From Bacteroidota bacterium (GTDB lineage Bacteria > Bacteroidota > Bacteroidia > B-17B0 > Aurantibacillaceae), in contig JAOQAF010000016.1 of NCBI GenBank assembly GCA_025963735.1, positions 1 to 38,297 of the forward strand: a stretch of DNA of 38,297 nt, given 5' to 3'. Shown here piece by piece: positions 9,160 to 18,150 of the stretch (position 1 is the first letter of the stretch; each line of letters begins with the position of its first letter). A program made the position numbers and the translations under genes. Under the pieces are notes generated by a model that saw only the letters and a list, made by a program, of their open reading frames with translations, ran no database searches and had not been told where the DNA came from.

Positions 9160-10245
9160 TTAAACTTTTATTTCTGCATTCAATGCTTTTAATAAGGCTC
9201 CCGCTTTTAAAAGACATTCTTCATATTCTTTTTCAGGATCACACAAGTGTGTTATGGCGCTGCCAACCGCAATGGAAACCCGTTTTGTTTTTACATTGTA
9301 AAAAATGCTCCGAATGGTTACCGAAAATTCAAAGTCACCGTTACTTTCTATAAAACCCATGGCGCCTGAATAATAGTCCCTTTCAAAATTTTCCGTTTCA
9401 TCAATAAGCTGCATTGCTTTTATTTTTGGCGCCCCGGTCATGCTGGCCATCGGGAAAGTTGCGTTTATAATTTCGTCAAACGTTAAATTTCTTTTTAATC
9501 TGCAGCTAACAGTGCTTACCATGTGATGAACCGTTTCGTATGTTTCAATATTATAAAGTTTGTTTACTTTAACCGTTCCTTTTTCAGCAACCCGCGACAG
9601 ATCATTTCGTGCAACGTCAACAGCCATAACATTTTCGGTGCGTTCTTTTCCATTATTAAAGAGTTCTTTTTTCAACATTTCATCCTCTAAAGCAACTGCA
9701 GATCTTCTGGCAGTTCCTTTGATAGGTTTTGTTTCAACAATTTCGCCCGTTCTTTTTAAAAATAATTCAGGACTTGCTGATATTATAAAATCTTCTTCAA
9801 TCTTCACTAATTTAGAATAGGGAGCTTTGGCAAGTTTTTGAAGCTTAATATATACGGATAAAGGATCGATATCCGATTCCTGAGAAATAAATTGCATACA
9901 AAAATTTATTTCATAAATTATTCCTTTCTGTATTTTCTTTTTTAAGTCATATACTTGCTGTACATATTCATCTTTGGAAATACGGGGACTAAATAACAAT
10001 GTTGCATTTTCTCTGCAGTCATAATTTGTAACTCCAAAAAGATAACTTTCCTTTTCAGAAAATAAATTAATTTTTAATGGATTTACAGTTGGGTTTATAT
10101 ATGGGATTGTACAAAAAGATCTGGTGTTGCCCGGCAATTCATTAAGCCTTGAACTAAGCTCTGTAATTTTTAATTCCCCGTGATTTAAATGCTCTATTAC
10201 ATAATTATCACACGAAGGAAGTTTATTTTTAAATCCGCTGTCCAA
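9160..10245 (-). CDS. pabB: aminodeoxychorismate synthase component I (PabB-like chorismate-binding enzyme)
   Basis: The 361-aa product is a chorismate-utilising enzyme. Motifs in order are SASPELFLKRTG, KPIKGTARR, NGKERTENVMAVDVARNDLSRV, YETVHHMVSTVSC, FPMASMTGAPKIKAMQLIDE and YYSGAMGFI. The lysine in PIKGT is typical of PabB, where it attacks chorismate; anthranilate synthase TrpE usually has alanine there, so p-aminobenzoate (folate) synthesis is favoured. It is shorter than the approximately 450-aa E. coli enzyme and lacks much of the N-terminal part. The start is assigned to TTG at 10245, since a stop codon lies 15 bases upstream in frame. It follows nuoN by 51 bases on the same strand and may be read through from the nuo operon. 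Confidence 0.85.
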   Translation of the reverse strand: MDSGFKNKLPSCDNYVIEHLNHGELKITELSSRLNELPGNTRSFCTIPYINPTVNPLKINLFSEKESYLFGVTNYDCRENATLLFSPRISKDEYVQQVYDLKKKIQKGIIYEINFCMQFISQESDIDPLSVYIKLQKLAKAPYSKLVKIEEDFIISASPELFLKRTGEIVETKPIKGTARRSAVALEDEMLKKELFNNGKERTENVMAVDVARNDLSRVAEKGTVKVNKLYNIETYETVHHMVSTVSCRLKRNLTFDEIINATFPMASMTGAPKIKAMQLIDETENFERDYYSGAMGFIESNGDFEFSVTIRSIFYNVKTKRVSIAVGSAITHLCDPEKEYEECLLKAGALLKALNAEIKV

Positions 10246-10296
10246 TTTTTTAGATAAATCCTACCCCGGTTAAATAATAAGGCACGCCGTTTATTT

Positions 10297-11688
10297 TTAA
10301 AACCTGAAGATCTCCGCAATTATACCGGGTACAATTCCTATTGCAATAACAATAACAGAAGTTAAAGTTATCACCATCATATTGGAGCGCTCTATCTGAA
10401 CAGGCTCAGGAGTGTCAAGCTTTTTAAAATACATGGCTATTATTACTTTCAAATAATAATAAGCGCCTACAGCGGAAGTTATTACTGCCAGAATCAGCAG
10501 CCACTTATGACTGGTTCCTATCATGGTGGTAAAAACAAAATATTTTGCAAAGAAACCGGAAGTAACCGGAATACCCGCAAGCGATAACATGGCAATAGTC
10601 ATACACAAGGCCATACCCGGGTTTCGCTTTGCCAAACCGTTAAAAGCATTGAGGTTTTCATTCCCATTTTTTGTTACGTTGTAAACCACGCCAAACGCAG
10701 CAATGCTGCCAATTGAATAAGCCAGAGAATAATACAAAATAGCATCCACCGAAATATTATTGCGGATGTTAGCCAGAACAACCATTAACATAAACGCGGC
10801 ATGACTGATACTTGAATAAGCAAGCATTCGTTTTACGTTGGTTTGCATGGCCGCCGAAAAATTGGCAATGATTAATGAAAGAGCAATGATGCCGGCTAAC
10901 ACACCGGTCCACACTTCACTCACGCCACTAAAACCAACTAAAAACAATCGCATAATTGCAGCGAAAGCGGCTGTTTTAACAACGGTGCTCATTAACGCGG
11001 TAATTAATGTTGGTGAACCTTCGTAAACATCAGGCGCCCAAAAATGGAAAGGAGCGGCGGATACTTTAAAACACATGGCTACCAATATCATGATCACACC
11101 AACATAAAAAAACATAGGCATACCCGACGCATGCGTTGTAATATAACTGGTAATTTGAGCAAGATCGAAACTTCCGCTGGCTCCATAGATTAAAGCTATT
11201 CCAAACAAAAGAAAACCGCTGGCAAAAGAACCCATGATCAGATATTTAAAACCTGCTTCATTACTCCTGATGTCTTTTTTCTGACTTGCTGCAAGAACAT
11301 ATAAAGGTATACTCATAATCTCTATGCCAAGAAACAGCGTGGTCATGTTTGTAAATGCTGTTAACATTAGTGCTCCCACAAGTGCAAACAATACCAGTGC
11401 AAAGTGATCAACAACGTTTGAGTCTTCTTCAAAATAATCGTTAGCCAAAATAAACCAGAAAAATGCGGTAGCTAATATGATCCCCGAAAAAGCAATTCCC
11501 ATTCTGTCAAACGCGATCATGTTGGTGAAATAAGAAATTGAATAATCATGCGTCCACTCCATAAAATTGAGCGCGTATGCAACAACAATACCAAGTAAAA
11601 CAATCGGCAACAATAACTTTTTAAACTTAAAAATTTCCGCAAGCATTGCCAAAACACCCAGCCCGCTTATAATCAATAGTCCTTTCAT
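10297..11688 (-). CDS. nuoN: NADH-quinone oxidoreductase subunit N
   Basis: This 463-aa polytopic membrane protein belongs to the Mrp-antiporter-like subunits of complex I and pumps protons in the membrane arm. It shows many hydrophobic helices, the MTLFLGIEIMSIPLYVLAA segment with the conserved membrane Glu, and FKVSAAPFHFWAPDVYEGSPTLITALMSTVVKTAAF with the conserved Lys residues. LAYSSISHAAFML and LAGIPVTSGFFAKYFVF are further family signatures. The length is normal for NuoN. It is the last nuo gene of the operon, 31 bases after nuoM. Confidence 0.96.
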   Translation of the reverse strand: MKGLLIISGLGVLAMLAEIFKFKKLLLPIVLLGIVVAYALNFMEWTHDYSISYFTNMIAFDRMGIAFSGIILATAFFWFILANDYFEEDSNVVDHFALVLFALVGALMLTAFTNMTTLFLGIEIMSIPLYVLAASQKKDIRSNEAGFKYLIMGSFASGFLLFGIALIYGASGSFDLAQITSYITTHASGMPMFFYVGVIMILVAMCFKVSAAPFHFWAPDVYEGSPTLITALMSTVVKTAAFAAIMRLFLVGFSGVSEVWTGVLAGIIALSLIIANFSAAMQTNVKRMLAYSSISHAAFMLMVVLANIRNNISVDAILYYSLAYSIGSIAAFGVVYNVTKNGNENLNAFNGLAKRNPGMALCMTIAMLSLAGIPVTSGFFAKYFVFTTMIGTSHKWLLILAVITSAVGAYYYLKVIIAMYFKKLDTPEPVQIERSNMMVITLTSVIVIAIGIVPGIIAEIFRF

Positions 11689-11719
11689 ATTTCTTTATTT
11701 ACAATTTTTAAATTGTCAG

Positions 11720-13180
11720 TTATTTAATGTTGGTTAATAACAGTTTTACTCCTTCTTCCGCAAGATCATTTAAAGGCTTTGGATAAACACCAAATGCAAT
11801 TATCACTCCACATATAATAATCAGGATAGCTTTATCAGTTGAAGCAAGCGGACCAAAAACCACATTGTTATCCTTTCTGTCACCAAGCATAATACTTTGA
11901 TAACTCCGAAGCATATAAACCGCGCCAAGAATAACACTTAATCCTGCAAAGGCACCAAACCATGCGCCGTACTGATATATACCGTTTATCAGTAAAAATT
12001 CTCCGATAAATCCGTTCGTTAAAGGCAAAGCCACTGAACCTAAAAGAATGATTAAAAATAATACCGCGAAATTTCCATTCATTCCACGGATCCCGCCCAG
12101 CTTATCCAGATGACGTGTTCCTGTATGACGGATTAAAATGTCCGCGATCAAAAATAAACCCACCACATTTACTCCATGTGCCAGCATTTGCATTACTGCA
12201 CCCTGCAAACCTTGTTGTGTAGCTGAAAAAATTCCAGCTGATATTAATCCTACGTGAGCAATTGATGAATAGGCTATCAGTCTTTTATAATCTTTCTGCA
12301 CAATAGCAATGCACGAAGCGTATACAACGCCAATCACCGATAAACACATAACGGTATTTCCCCATTGCGCCAAACCGAGAGGTACAATTGGAAGAAGCCA
12401 TTTCATAACACCAAAGGTTCCCATCTTTAACATGATACCCGAAAGCAGCATGGTGCCCTGTGTTGGAGCATTCACATACGTATCCGGTTGCCATGTGTGA
12501 AAAGGAAAAATTGGCATCTTAACCGCGAAAGCAATAAAAATAAGCCAGAAAACTACGCTCTGCTGATTTTCCGTTAAAGATTTTCCGGCGTTATATAGAT
12601 CCTGAAAAGCCCATGATTTTAACCCGTCGGCATTAGTGTGATTATAAACATAAATTAAACCAACCAACATAAAGAGTGAGCCAAAAAAAGTATAAATAAA
12701 AAATTTAAAAGTAATGCTCGCCCGGTGATCTCCACCCCACAACAAACAAATGAAGTAGATAGGAATAAGAGCCAACTCCCAGAACACATAAAATAAAAAT
12801 CCGTCGTTAGCCACAAATACTCCAACCAATGCCATTTGCATAAGTAGAATTAACCCATAGAAAGAAGAGGGGTTGGCATATTCGTTTTTGTAAGAAGAGA
12901 GAATAATAAGCGGTACAAGAAAAGTTGTAAGCAGAACAAGCAATAAACTTATTCCGTCTAAACCCACCGAAAAATGAATACCCAATGATTGCACCCACGC
13001 ATGATCAAAACGTAATTGGCAACACGAATGATCATTCTTGTACATTACAAAAGCCACAAGCGATAAAATAAATTCTATAACCGAAAAGCCAAGGGCAAGG
13101 TTACGTGCCGCATTTCCTTTTATAAAAAACACCAGCAGTGAAGCCAGTAAAGGAAAACCAATTAATAAAGCTGTTAACAT
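11720..13180 (-). CDS. nuoM: NADH-quinone oxidoreductase subunit M
   Basis: The 486-aa polytopic protein is an antiporter-like proton-pumping subunit of complex I. Its signatures are FYVFWELALIPIYFICLLWGG (conserved Glu in helix 5), AVKMPIFPFHTWQPDTYVNAPTQGTMLLSGIMLKMGTFG (conserved Lys residues), LIAYSSIAHVGLISAGIFS and LPLTNGFIGEFLLINGIYQ. The ATG at 13180 follows nuoL by only 13 bases. Nothing is unusual in length or motifs. Confidence 0.96.
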   Translation of the reverse strand: MLTALLIGFPLLASLLVFFIKGNAARNLALGFSVIEFILSLVAFVMYKNDHSCCQLRFDHAWVQSLGIHFSVGLDGISLLLVLLTTFLVPLIILSSYKNEYANPSSFYGLILLMQMALVGVFVANDGFLFYVFWELALIPIYFICLLWGGDHRASITFKFFIYTFFGSLFMLVGLIYVYNHTNADGLKSWAFQDLYNAGKSLTENQQSVVFWLIFIAFAVKMPIFPFHTWQPDTYVNAPTQGTMLLSGIMLKMGTFGVMKWLLPIVPLGLAQWGNTVMCLSVIGVVYASCIAIVQKDYKRLIAYSSIAHVGLISAGIFSATQQGLQGAVMQMLAHGVNVVGLFLIADILIRHTGTRHLDKLGGIRGMNGNFAVLFLIILLGSVALPLTNGFIGEFLLINGIYQYGAWFGAFAGLSVILGAVYMLRSYQSIMLGDRKDNNVVFGPLASTDKAILIIICGVIIAFGVYPKPLNDLAEEGVKLLLTNIK

Positions 13181-13193
13181 AAATTCTTTAAGA

Positions 13194-15083
13194 CTATTTA
13201 ATTATAAAAGTTAATAATAAAATGCACACTACGCCTATTACCATGCTGATTACATAAAAGCCGATGTTACCCTGCTGCAGCAATCTTACTCCGGAGCCAA
13301 TTCCTTTTACAGCTACCCCTACTCCATTTACAATTCCATCTAGCATAGCCACATCCACAAGTTTATGAAATATTTCTCCCAGCACATCTAACGGTTTGCG
13401 GATTATTTTATCAAACAATTCATCGATGTAATATTTGTTATAAATTAAACGTTGCATTGGCTTTAATTGTTCTTCCCTCTCTGCCGGCAAAACATTGTAA
13501 ACGCGGTACATTCTGTTCGCGAAAAATATAACTGCAGCCGCGGAAGCTACTGCAAGACCCATAAGCATCCACTCGGTATCATGCGGAAGTATGCTTGGAT
13601 CCGGACGAAGAATGACAGGTTCAAGGTTGTGATGCATCCAGTTAGGCATATGCCAAAATTCGGGCAGCCCGAGAACACCGCCCAGAACAGATAAGGCGGC
13701 CAGAACAATTAATGGAATGGTCATGCTTTTTGGTGATTCGTGTAAATGATGTTCCTGTTCATGCGTCCCTCTGAACTTTCCGAAAAATGTAATGAACAAC
13801 ATCCGGAACATATAGAAAGCGGTTAACATGGAAGTGATCATTCCCAATACCCATAATATTTTACTGTGTTCGTATGTGTGCGCGAGGATTTCGTCTTTGC
13901 TGAAAAAACCACTGAATGGCGGAAGACCGCTTATGGCGATAGTTCCAAGTAACATGGTTATAAAAGTGATCTTTATATGTCCTTTTAACCCGCCCATCTT
14001 TCTTATGTCCTGCTCCCCGCCCATGGCATGGATTACAGATCCAGCGCCAAGAAACAACAAGGCTTTAAAGAACGCGTGCGTAGTAACATGAAACACGGCT
14101 GAGCTATAAGCTCCAACACCAAGCCCGAGAAACATTAGACCTAATTGAGAAACCGTTGAGTAGGCAAGAATTTTTTTAATATCGTTTTGCATTAAGCCGA
14201 TGGTTGCGGCAAATAGTGCGGTTATGATGCCTGTAATGGCAACCACTTCACTGGCAACATCGCTGATTGAATAAAATATATTTGAACGCACCACCATGTA
14301 AATACCGGCGGTAACCATTGTAGCCGCGTGGATGAGAGCCGACACCGGCGTAGGTCCGGCCATTGCATCGGGTAACCAGGTATATAACGGAACCTGAGCT
14401 GATTTTCCCATGGCTCCTATAAATAATAATAACGCAATAGATGTTATTACAGAGGTACCCGCCGTTCCGGCCTTATCAAAAACATGATCGAATGAAACGC
14501 TTCCAAAAGTCACGAAAATTAAGATGATCCCCAATAAAAAACCAAGATCGCCTATACGGTTTATAACAAAAGCTTTTCTTGCCGCATTATTAAAGGCAGT
14601 GTTTTTAAACCAGAAACCAATTAGTAAATAAGAGCAAAGACCAACCCCTTCCCACCCTACAAACATGATCAGGTAATTATTGCCCAACACCAGCAATAAC
14701 ATAAAGAATACAAACAAATTTAGATAGGTGAAAAATCTTGAAAAGCCTTCATCATCATGCATGTAACCAATGGAATATACATGAATAAGAAAACCTATTC
14801 CAGTGATGATCAATAAAAATAAAGAAGAAAGAGGATCAACCAGAAATTCGAAAGGAATGATAAGTGTTCCGGAATTGATCCATGAAAATAAATTTACAAT
14901 GTGAGACTTTTGTTCTGAATGATTAAGTTCAACAAAAACAAGAACTGACACAATAAAGGATGCAAGAACACTTACTGAAGCGATGGTGCCGCTTAAACCT
15001 TTACTTAATTTTTTTCCAAAAAAACCATTGATTAAAAAACCTAACAAAGGAAATAAAGGAACGAGGGCAATTAGTTTTATCAT
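13194..15083 (-). CDS. nuoL: NADH-quinone oxidoreductase subunit L
   Basis: The 629-aa product is the largest antiporter-like subunit, carrying the C-terminal lateral helix that runs along the membrane arm. Signatures are FVGWEGVGLCSYLLIGFWF, GAMGKSAQVPLYTWLPDAMAGPTPVSALIHAATMVTAGIYMV and ILAYSTVSQLGLMFLGLGVGAYSSAVFHVTTHAFFKALLFL. GLPPFSGFFSKDEIL follows. The C-terminal region (YNKYYIDELFDKIIRKPLDVLG and a last helix) fits full-length NuoL. The ATG at 15083 lies 26 bases after nuoK. Confidence 0.97.
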   Translation of the reverse strand: MIKLIALVPLFPLLGFLINGFFGKKLSKGLSGTIASVSVLASFIVSVLVFVELNHSEQKSHIVNLFSWINSGTLIIPFEFLVDPLSSLFLLIITGIGFLIHVYSIGYMHDDEGFSRFFTYLNLFVFFMLLLVLGNNYLIMFVGWEGVGLCSYLLIGFWFKNTAFNNAARKAFVINRIGDLGFLLGIILIFVTFGSVSFDHVFDKAGTAGTSVITSIALLLFIGAMGKSAQVPLYTWLPDAMAGPTPVSALIHAATMVTAGIYMVVRSNIFYSISDVASEVVAITGIITALFAATIGLMQNDIKKILAYSTVSQLGLMFLGLGVGAYSSAVFHVTTHAFFKALLFLGAGSVIHAMGGEQDIRKMGGLKGHIKITFITMLLGTIAISGLPPFSGFFSKDEILAHTYEHSKILWVLGMITSMLTAFYMFRMLFITFFGKFRGTHEQEHHLHESPKSMTIPLIVLAALSVLGGVLGLPEFWHMPNWMHHNLEPVILRPDPSILPHDTEWMLMGLAVASAAAVIFFANRMYRVYNVLPAEREEQLKPMQRLIYNKYYIDELFDKIIRKPLDVLGEIFHKLVDVAMLDGIVNGVGVAVKGIGSGVRLLQQGNIGFYVISMVIGVVCILLLTFIIK

Positions 15084-15109
15084 ATATCTTTATCTTAATT
15101 TATTGAATT

Positions 15110-15421
15110 CTAATTTTTTAAATTACTTAAGAGATTAGTATCTATGCTTTTTACGTTACGGTAAATCATGCTTAAAATGGCCAATCCAACAGCAACCTCA
15201 GCGGCCGCAACCGCCATAATAAAGAAAACAAATACCTGCCCGCTGGCATCATGATGAAGCGTGCTGAATGCCACAAGCAAAAGATTAACCGCATTTAGCA
15301 TTAATTCAATACACATAAAAATTATAATTGAATTACGCCTTGCCATCACGCCAATTGCGCCAATTATAAATAAAACCGTACTTAACAGTAAGTAATAATT
15401 TATTGAAATTCCGTTTATCAT
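15110..15421 (-). CDS. nuoK: NADH-quinone oxidoreductase subunit K
   Basis: The 103-aa three-helix membrane subunit has the family pattern [41 protein letters not shown], with the conserved Glu of [10 protein letters not shown], followed by [18 protein letters not shown] with the second conserved Glu. These glutamates form part of the proton channel between NuoJ/H and the antiporter subunits. The start is ATG at 15421. It is separated from nuoJ, its normal partner, by an inserted four-helix-bundle gene. Confidence 0.96.
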   Translation of the reverse strand: MINGISINYYLLLSTVLFIIGAIGVMARRNSIIIFMCIELMLNAVNLLLVAFSTLHHDASGQVFVFFIMAVAAAEVAVGLAILSMIYRNVKSIDTNLLSNLKN

Positions 15422-15436
15422 ATCAGAAGTTAGATT

Positions 15437-15805
15437 TTAGTTTTTAGAAGTTAGATTTTTTCTTGCGGTTTTCAATGAAGATGTGAAAATAGCAGTAAGT
15501 TCATCACTCTCTTTATGTAATTTTTTTAATTTATTAATGTCTAATTTTTCATATGATTTCTCAATAATTTCAAACCAACACATCGACTCATCTGCTTCTT
15601 CGAGTACAATATTTAGCTTGGAAATAAACTCCGCAGACGATCTTCCGCGTAAAGAAGCTCTGTAATTTGCAGCTACAGAGGTTGCAGATTTAAGGATCTG
15701 GTAAGAAATTAAATCATTTGCCTTAGATTTAGGTAAAGTATTAACAAAACCGATCGTCTCAATCGCAAATCTTTTTGTTCTACTTTTTAAATCTTCTTTA
15801 TTCAC
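15437..15805 (-). CDS. four helix bundle protein (23S rRNA intervening-sequence protein family)
   Basis: The 122-aa product matches the S23 / four-helix-bundle family first seen encoded in 23S rRNA intervening sequences. Motifs are RTKRFAIETIGFVNTLPKSKANDLISYQILKSATSVAANYRAS, SSAEFISKLNIVLEEADESMCWFEII and LHKESDELTAIFTSSLKTARKN. No enzymatic function is known for the family; members are small, very mobile and often found as multiple copies in Bacteroidota. The start is GTG at 15805 (GTG AAT AAA GAA GAT). It sits inside the nuo operon, 15 bases before nuoK and 31 bases after nuoJ, co-oriented, and flanked by AT-rich TTAGATTTT-type spacers. It is not a complex I subunit. Confidence 0.88.
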   Translation of the reverse strand: MNKEDLKSRTKRFAIETIGFVNTLPKSKANDLISYQILKSATSVAANYRASLRGRSSAEFISKLNIVLEEADESMCWFEIIEKSYEKLDINKLKKLHKESDELTAIFTSSLKTARKNLTSKN

Positions 15806-15836
15806 AATGTAAATCTTAATTCTGATTTCTAAATTC

Positions 15837-16349
15837 TTACTTAATATCCTTTTTTCCGATCATAATTGCCCCAACCATTGCAGCGAGCAATAACACGCTG
15901 GCTATTTCAAACGGAAATAAAAATTCACTGAATAAGACCTTACCGAGATTTTTAACAGTGCCTATTTGTGAAGAACCGTAGGAACTTAGATTTAACTGTT
16001 CTGTGCCTTTTAATGAGCCTACCAAAACAAACAGCATTAACCCACCGGCCACACCGGCAATTATTTTTGTAACCATTGTTCGTTGGGGTTCAGAATCCTG
16101 GTTAAGATCCATTAACATGATCACGAATAAAAACAACACCATAATTGCCCCCGCATATACTACAATATGCACCACTGCCAGAAACTGCGCGTTTAATAAC
16201 AGATAATGCCCGGCAATACAAAAGAAAGTCATTACCAGATAAAGCACACTGTTAACCGGATTCCGGCTAAACACCACCATTAATGCGAACATGATGGCAA
16301 GGAACGAAAGTATTCCGAAAAGCCATTGAGTTATTGTGTATCCTAACAT
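15837..16349 (-). CDS. nuoJ: NADH-quinone oxidoreductase subunit J
   Basis: The 170-aa polytopic protein is the complex I subunit with the pi-bulge helix that takes part in proton coupling. It shows FSRNPVNSVLYLVMTFFCIAGHYLLLNAQFLAVVHIVVYAGAIMVLFLFVIMLMDLN, the standard NuoJ signature, and ends IASVLLLAAMVGAIMIGKKDIK. The start is ATG at 16349. An 80-base gap separates it from nuoI upstream, and a four-helix-bundle gene separates it from nuoK downstream. Confidence 0.96.
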   Translation of the reverse strand: MLGYTITQWLFGILSFLAIMFALMVVFSRNPVNSVLYLVMTFFCIAGHYLLLNAQFLAVVHIVVYAGAIMVLFLFVIMLMDLNQDSEPQRTMVTKIIAGVAGGLMLFVLVGSLKGTEQLNLSSYGSSQIGTVKNLGKVLFSEFLFPFEIASVLLLAAMVGAIMIGKKDIK

Positions 16350-16429
16350 ATATTTATTTTAGATTTATGATTATGATTTGCGATCATACATCTTTTATTT
16401 CTTAATTCTCAATTCTAAAATTTCCGTTC

Positions 16430-17032
16430 TTAATTAATTTTCCTGTCAATCCGGTTACCTTCCCAAACTGCATTGTGCTTTATTCCCGGGATCTTTTTAA
16501 ATTCCGCCACTTCCAAAGTTTGACGTTTGCTAACATCAATGCGTTTGTCAATTTTCTCTACAAGTTTATCTTTTCCATAAATAAAATCTTCGCGCTCATA
16601 TTCCGTATCCACAATCCTGTCGGTTAAAAATATGGCTTCTTTCGGACAGGCTTCTTCACATAAACCGCAAAATATACAACGCAGCATATTTATTTCATAT
16701 ACTTTCGCGTACTTCTCTTCCCTGTATAAACTCTCTTCGCCTTTTTGTCGCTCGGCGTTTTCCATAGTAATAGCTTCAGCAGGACAAGCCAACGCGCATA
16801 ATCCACAGGCGGTACAACGCTCCGCACCTTTTTCATCTCGCTTTAATACATGCAGACCACGATACACTGCCGACAATTTTCGTGTTTGCTCGGGATATCT
16901 GATAGTAGGCCTGCGCTTAAAAATATGGCTGGCAGTGATCATCATCCCTTTTAGAATTGCAGGAAGATACATACTCTCCATACCCGACTGCACCTTGTTT
17001 GAGACTACTTTACTTCTATTCGTTAATTGCAT
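16430..17032 (-). CDS. nuoI: NADH-quinone oxidoreductase subunit I (two 4Fe-4S clusters)
   Basis: The 200-aa peripheral-arm subunit carries two ferredoxin motifs, CTACGLCALACPAEAI and CIFCGLCEEACPKEAI, which ligate clusters N6a and N6b that pass electrons towards N2 in NuoB. The N-terminal amphipathic region (YLPAILKGMMITASHIF) fits docking on the membrane arm. The C-terminal tail is somewhat longer than in compact NuoI proteins. The ATG at 17032 is 56 bases after nuoH. Confidence 0.96.
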   Translation of the reverse strand: MQLTNRSKVVSNKVQSGMESMYLPAILKGMMITASHIFKRRPTIRYPEQTRKLSAVYRGLHVLKRDEKGAERCTACGLCALACPAEAITMENAERQKGEESLYREEKYAKVYEINMLRCIFCGLCEEACPKEAIFLTDRIVDTEYEREDFIYGKDKLVEKIDKRIDVSKRQTLEVAEFKKIPGIKHNAVWEGNRIDRKIN

Positions 17033-17088
17033 TTTAATTTTTTTATTTATTGTATAACAATTGCCACATTTTATAATCCATTTTCAAA

Positions 17089-18147
17089 CTAAAAATGAAT
17101 GTTTCCTCTGAAATATTCCACCACAACTGTAATTGCTAAATTTAAAAGGGATAATGGTAATAATATTTTCCATCCTAAATGCATTAACTGATCGTAACGG
17201 AAACGCGGTAAGGTCCAGCGTACCCACATAAAAACCGATATAAAAATACAGATCTTTGTGAAGAACGCTCCGAAACCGATAATTGAAATCCATACTGAAC
17301 CATCGTGCAGGCCTATCCACTGATAAAATTCATGCGCCCACGGAAAGTTATATCCTCCGAAATAAAACGCGGCCATGATAGCAGAGGAAATAAACATATT
17401 GATGTATTCAGCAAATAAAAACAAACCTAGTTTCATGGAAGAGTATTCTGTATGATAACCGCCAACGAGTTCGCTTTCACATTCCGGTAAATCAAACGGG
17501 GCGCGGTTTGTTTCGGCCAGGGCGCAAATAAAGAAAATGAGGAAGCCAAGAGGTTGCCATACGATGTTTGCCACGCCTGCATCCTGCTGCTCCACAATTT
17601 CACTCAGGCTTAAAGTTCCACCTGATGTAATGATCAGAGCGATCACGGAGATGCCCATTGCCACTTCGTAACTGATCATTTGCGAAGACGCGCGAATCGC
17701 ACCCAGCAAAGCGTATTTATTATTGGAAGCCCATCCTCCAATCATAATTCCATACACGCCGATAGATACCACACCAAAAAGATACAGCACGCCAATATTT
17801 ATATCGGTTATCTGAAAAGAATAAGTGGAACCTGAATCTGTTGTGAAAGATTTCCCCCAGGGAATTACGCTCCCGGTCATTAAAGCCGTTAACATAAACA
17901 AGCTCGGACCAAGAACAAATAAAAACCTGTTGCTTACGTTTGGAATGATCTCTTCCTTAAAAAACATTTTTCCACCATCGGCTAAAGGCTGCAATAAACC
18001 AAACGGACCAGCGCGGTTAGGACCGACCCGATCCTGCAAAAGCGCGGACAGTTTGCGTTCCCACCAGGTTGAATAAGCAGCAACGGCTAATGAAAGGCCG
18101 AATACTATTACACACACTATAAACTTATATATTACAAATGCTATCAT
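17089..18147 (-). CDS. nuoH: NADH-quinone oxidoreductase subunit H
   Basis: The 352-aa membrane protein forms much of the quinone-binding cavity. Signatures are WWERKLSALLQDRVGPNRAGPFGLLQPLADGGKMFFKEE, GGWASNNKYALLGAIRASSQMISYEVAMG, CALAETNRAPFDLPECESELVGGYHTEYSSMKLGLFLFAEY and the final RFRYDQLMHLGWKILLPLSLLNLA. The length is normal. It starts at ATG 18147, three bases after the nuoG stop, so the two are tightly coupled. Confidence 0.97.
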   Translation of the reverse strand: MIAFVIYKFIVCVIVFGLSLAVAAYSTWWERKLSALLQDRVGPNRAGPFGLLQPLADGGKMFFKEEIIPNVSNRFLFVLGPSLFMLTALMTGSVIPWGKSFTTDSGSTYSFQITDINIGVLYLFGVVSIGVYGIMIGGWASNNKYALLGAIRASSQMISYEVAMGISVIALIITSGGTLSLSEIVEQQDAGVANIVWQPLGFLIFFICALAETNRAPFDLPECESELVGGYHTEYSSMKLGLFLFAEYINMFISSAIMAAFYFGGYNFPWAHEFYQWIGLHDGSVWISIIGFGAFFTKICIFISVFMWVRWTLPRFRYDQLMHLGWKILLPLSLLNLAITVVVEYFRGNIHF

Positions 18148-18150
18148 ATT

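Noticed and set aside
16350-16429. Regulatory element in the TTAGATTT/AATTCTAAAATT spacers of the nuo operon (also 24851-24918)
   Set aside because: They look like AT-rich low-complexity spacers; no consistent structure or motif could be supported beyond base composition.
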